64,000 nt of DNA, from positions 1 to 64,000 of the forward strand of contig JAFIET010000005.1 in assembly GCA_020832405.1 (NCBI GenBank), written 5' to 3'. This stretch comes from Balneolales bacterium (lineage in GTDB: Bacteria > Bacteroidota > Rhodothermia > Balneolales > Cyclonatronaceae). The translations under genes were made by a program, and so were the position numbers. How positions within the stretch are numbered: position 1 is the first letter of the stretch; the number at the start of each line of letters is the position of its first letter. The notes under the pieces are model-generated. The model had not been told where the DNA came from, did no database searches, and saw only the letters and a list, made by a program, of their open reading frames with translations. Positions 62,608 to 64,000 of this stretch are shown here, in pieces.

Positions 62608-64000
62608 ATGGAATCTACCCGGCTACCACAGCTGATATTCAGCAAACGGTTATGGTTTTTCCCGGTACTGTTGATGCTGTTTGTTTCGGGCCCGGGGCTT
62701 CCCCTGATGGCTCAGCAAACCATACCGCCGGATTCGCTTCGGGTACTTGAACGGGAGCTGGAATGGTTGCTCGAACAAACTGAGCCTGACGACGAAACAG
62801 AGGGGCAGGAAGACCTCGCCGGATTCCTGCTCGATCTCGCATCAAACCCGCTTAACATTAATCGCGCCTCGGTTCAGGAGTTGGCTCAGGTTCCCGGAAT
62901 CAGCCTTGCTCAGGCTCAGGCCATTGTTGCCAGGAGAGGGGAAAAACCTTTTGAAAGCCTCGAAGAGCTTCTTCAGATCCGTGGGATTGGCCGGGTGAGC
63001 CTTGACCGCATCCGGCCTTATGTTACTGTAGGCAGCAGTGCTGAGCTGGCCCGAATGCTCTTAACAAGCCCCGCTTACTGGACCTACCGTGGCCGCTTTG
63101 AGTACATAAGCCGCGGGCAGCGGGTACTGGAAACACAAGCCGGTTTCACCCCTCCCGAGTTTGAAGGGCAGACCCGCTACGCCGGTGGTCCGTGGCGTGT
63201 TTATCAGCGCTTTAACTACCGCAGCCGGCACCTCTCGCTTAACCTTACACAGCTTAAGGCTCCGGGTGAGCCTCTGAGCAGACCGTACGATTTTGATTTT
63301 AATTCATGGCATGCCGGCATTCAGAATGTTGGCATGGTGAGGCGCTTTGTAGTTGGCGACTACGGAATCTGGGCCGGTCAGGGGCTTGTACTGCATACCG
63401 GCCTTGGCTTTGGCAAAGGGCGGGATGTGTCCGGCGGTCCGCTCAGGGCTGAGCGCGGTCTTGCACCCTATCAGTCGAGCGAGCAGACCCGCTTTATGAG
63501 GGGTGTGGCGGCAACCGTTGGCCGGCAGCTGCAACTCACAGGGTTTTATTCGAGCCGGCCCCTGAGTGCCTCTGTTATCGATGGGGAGACCATTCGTTTC
63601 CCCTCTGCGAGCGGCTTTCACCGCACCCCAACAGAGCGGGAGCGCCGCAACAATACCCGCCTCGATATGGCGGGCGGTCGCATCACCTACTCCGGCCGCT
63701 ACGGTATGATTGGCACCACCGGCTATCATGCGGCTTACAACCGTTACATTGTGCCGGGAGATGCGCTTCATAACCGTTACGATTTTGAAGGCAGGCAGGC
63801 TTCGGCTTTTGGTGCAGATTACCGTTTACTTCTGGCCCCGCTTTATTTTTTTGGGGAAGCAGCACGAAGCCGCAACGGAGGTACCGGCTTAATCAGCGGG
63901 CTTCAGTACCCTTTAGGTGAAGGCACCGATATCACGATTATCTACCGGAATTATGCCCGTGATTTTCAATCGCTATTTGGTTCGGCTTTTGGGGAAGGCA
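62608..64000 (+). CDS. Helix-hairpin-helix outer-membrane protein, truncated by window end
   Basis: At least 464 residues, open at the right edge. Signal peptide (about 1-36, LMLFVSGPGLPLMAQQ), then two helix-hairpin-helix units (NPLNINRASVQELAQVPGIS and LEELLQIRGIGRVSLDRIRPY), followed by repeated amphipathic strands rich in Tyr, Gly and Arg (YTYRGRFEYISRGQ-like, GLGFGKGRDVSGG), consistent with a beta barrel. Such HhH-barrel proteins are common in Bacteroidota and have no known function. The gene was found by reading the frame, because it has no stop inside the window. Confidence 0.82.
   Translation, partial: MESTRLPQLIFSKRLWFFPVLLMLFVSGPGLPLMAQQTIPPDSLRVLERELEWLLEQTEPDDETEGQEDLAGFLLDLASNPLNINRASVQELAQVPGISLAQAQAIVARRGEKPFESLEELLQIRGIGRVSLDRIRPYVTVGSSAELARMLLTSPAYWTYRGRFEYISRGQRVLETQAGFTPPEFEGQTRYAGGPWRVYQRFNYRSRHLSLNLTQLKAPGEPLSRPYDFDFNSWHAGIQNVGMVRRFVVGDYGIWAGQGLVLHTGLGFGKGRDVSGGPLRAERGLAPYQSSEQTRFMRGVAATVGRQLQLTGFYSSRPLSASVIDGETIRFPSASGFHRTPTERERRNNTRLDMAGGRITYSGRYGMIGTTGYHAAYNRYIVPGDALHNRYDFEGRQASAFGADYRLLLAPLYFFGEAARSRNGGTGLISGLQYPLGEGTDITIIYRNYARDFQSLFGSAFGEG

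Noticed and set aside
1-64000. tRNA, rRNA, CRISPR arrays, insertion sequences or prophage
   Set aside because: I looked for tRNA T-arm motifs, regular spaced repeats, transposase motifs and terminal inverted repeats and found no case strong enough to report.

Overview
The window looks like a piece of chromosome from a member of the Bacteroidota/FCB group. The evidence is a type IX secretion (T9SS) signature: a PorX-type regulator, a secreted CotH-domain protein ending in a T9SS type-A sorting domain with a YPNPFNP motif, a GldE-like gene directly behind ssb, a DUF4835 (PorD-type) protein and PorV/PorQ-like barrels. A class I HMG-CoA reductase and the moderately high GC content would suit the Balneolota/Rhodothermota branch, but that placement is inference. 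I saw no rRNA, tRNA, CRISPR array, insertion sequence or prophage.

Layout. Positions 1-15.5 kb are mostly housekeeping: a lipoprotein, a HAD phosphatase, HMG-CoA reductase with an extra N-terminal domain, a YfcC-type carrier, plsY-gpsA for phospholipid precursors, an AlbA_2-domain regulator, an A-type Fe-S carrier, an M20 amidohydrolase-lysC-dapB cluster (lysine/diaminopimelate), yqeY, cvpA and tyrS. Positions 15.5-27.4 kb hold one continuous minus-strand block that encodes a complete NAD-linked group 3d-type [NiFe] hydrogenase. In transcription order it is hypC-hypD-hypE, a 283-bp gap, hoxF-hoxUY-hoxH, maturation protease, a tiny HupE-like membrane protein, hypA-hypB-hypF. Positions 27.6-47.5 kb contain xth, gltX, a YgjP-like metalloprotein, porX, a ComEA-like protein, an alpha/beta hydrolase, GNAT, topA, a peroxiredoxin, an ArsR-family regulator, ssb-gldE, purB and the menaquinone genes menA-menC-menE. 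Positions 47.7-64 kb contain type III glutamine synthetase, the CotH/T9SS giant protein, a lipoprotein isoaspartyl peptidase, a very acidic hypothetical, punA, divIVA-like, two PspB-like small membrane proteins, marC, trhA, DUF4835, an outer-membrane barrel and a helix-hairpin-helix barrel protein cut by the window end.

The most unusual part is the hydrogenase. Its diaphorase ferredoxin-like subunit HoxU and its small hydrogenase subunit HoxY are one uninterrupted 423-residue polypeptide. HoxF has bulky Phe and Trp in place of two glycines of the NADH/FMN loop. HoxH has Gln instead of the usual His at the end of the DPCxxCxxH motif, which is the residue after which the maturation protease normally cuts. 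All accessory genes are intact, so the enzyme is probably functional, with altered architecture and perhaps altered nucleotide handling or processing. Function and subunit names rest on motif recognition by eye. No database search was possible.
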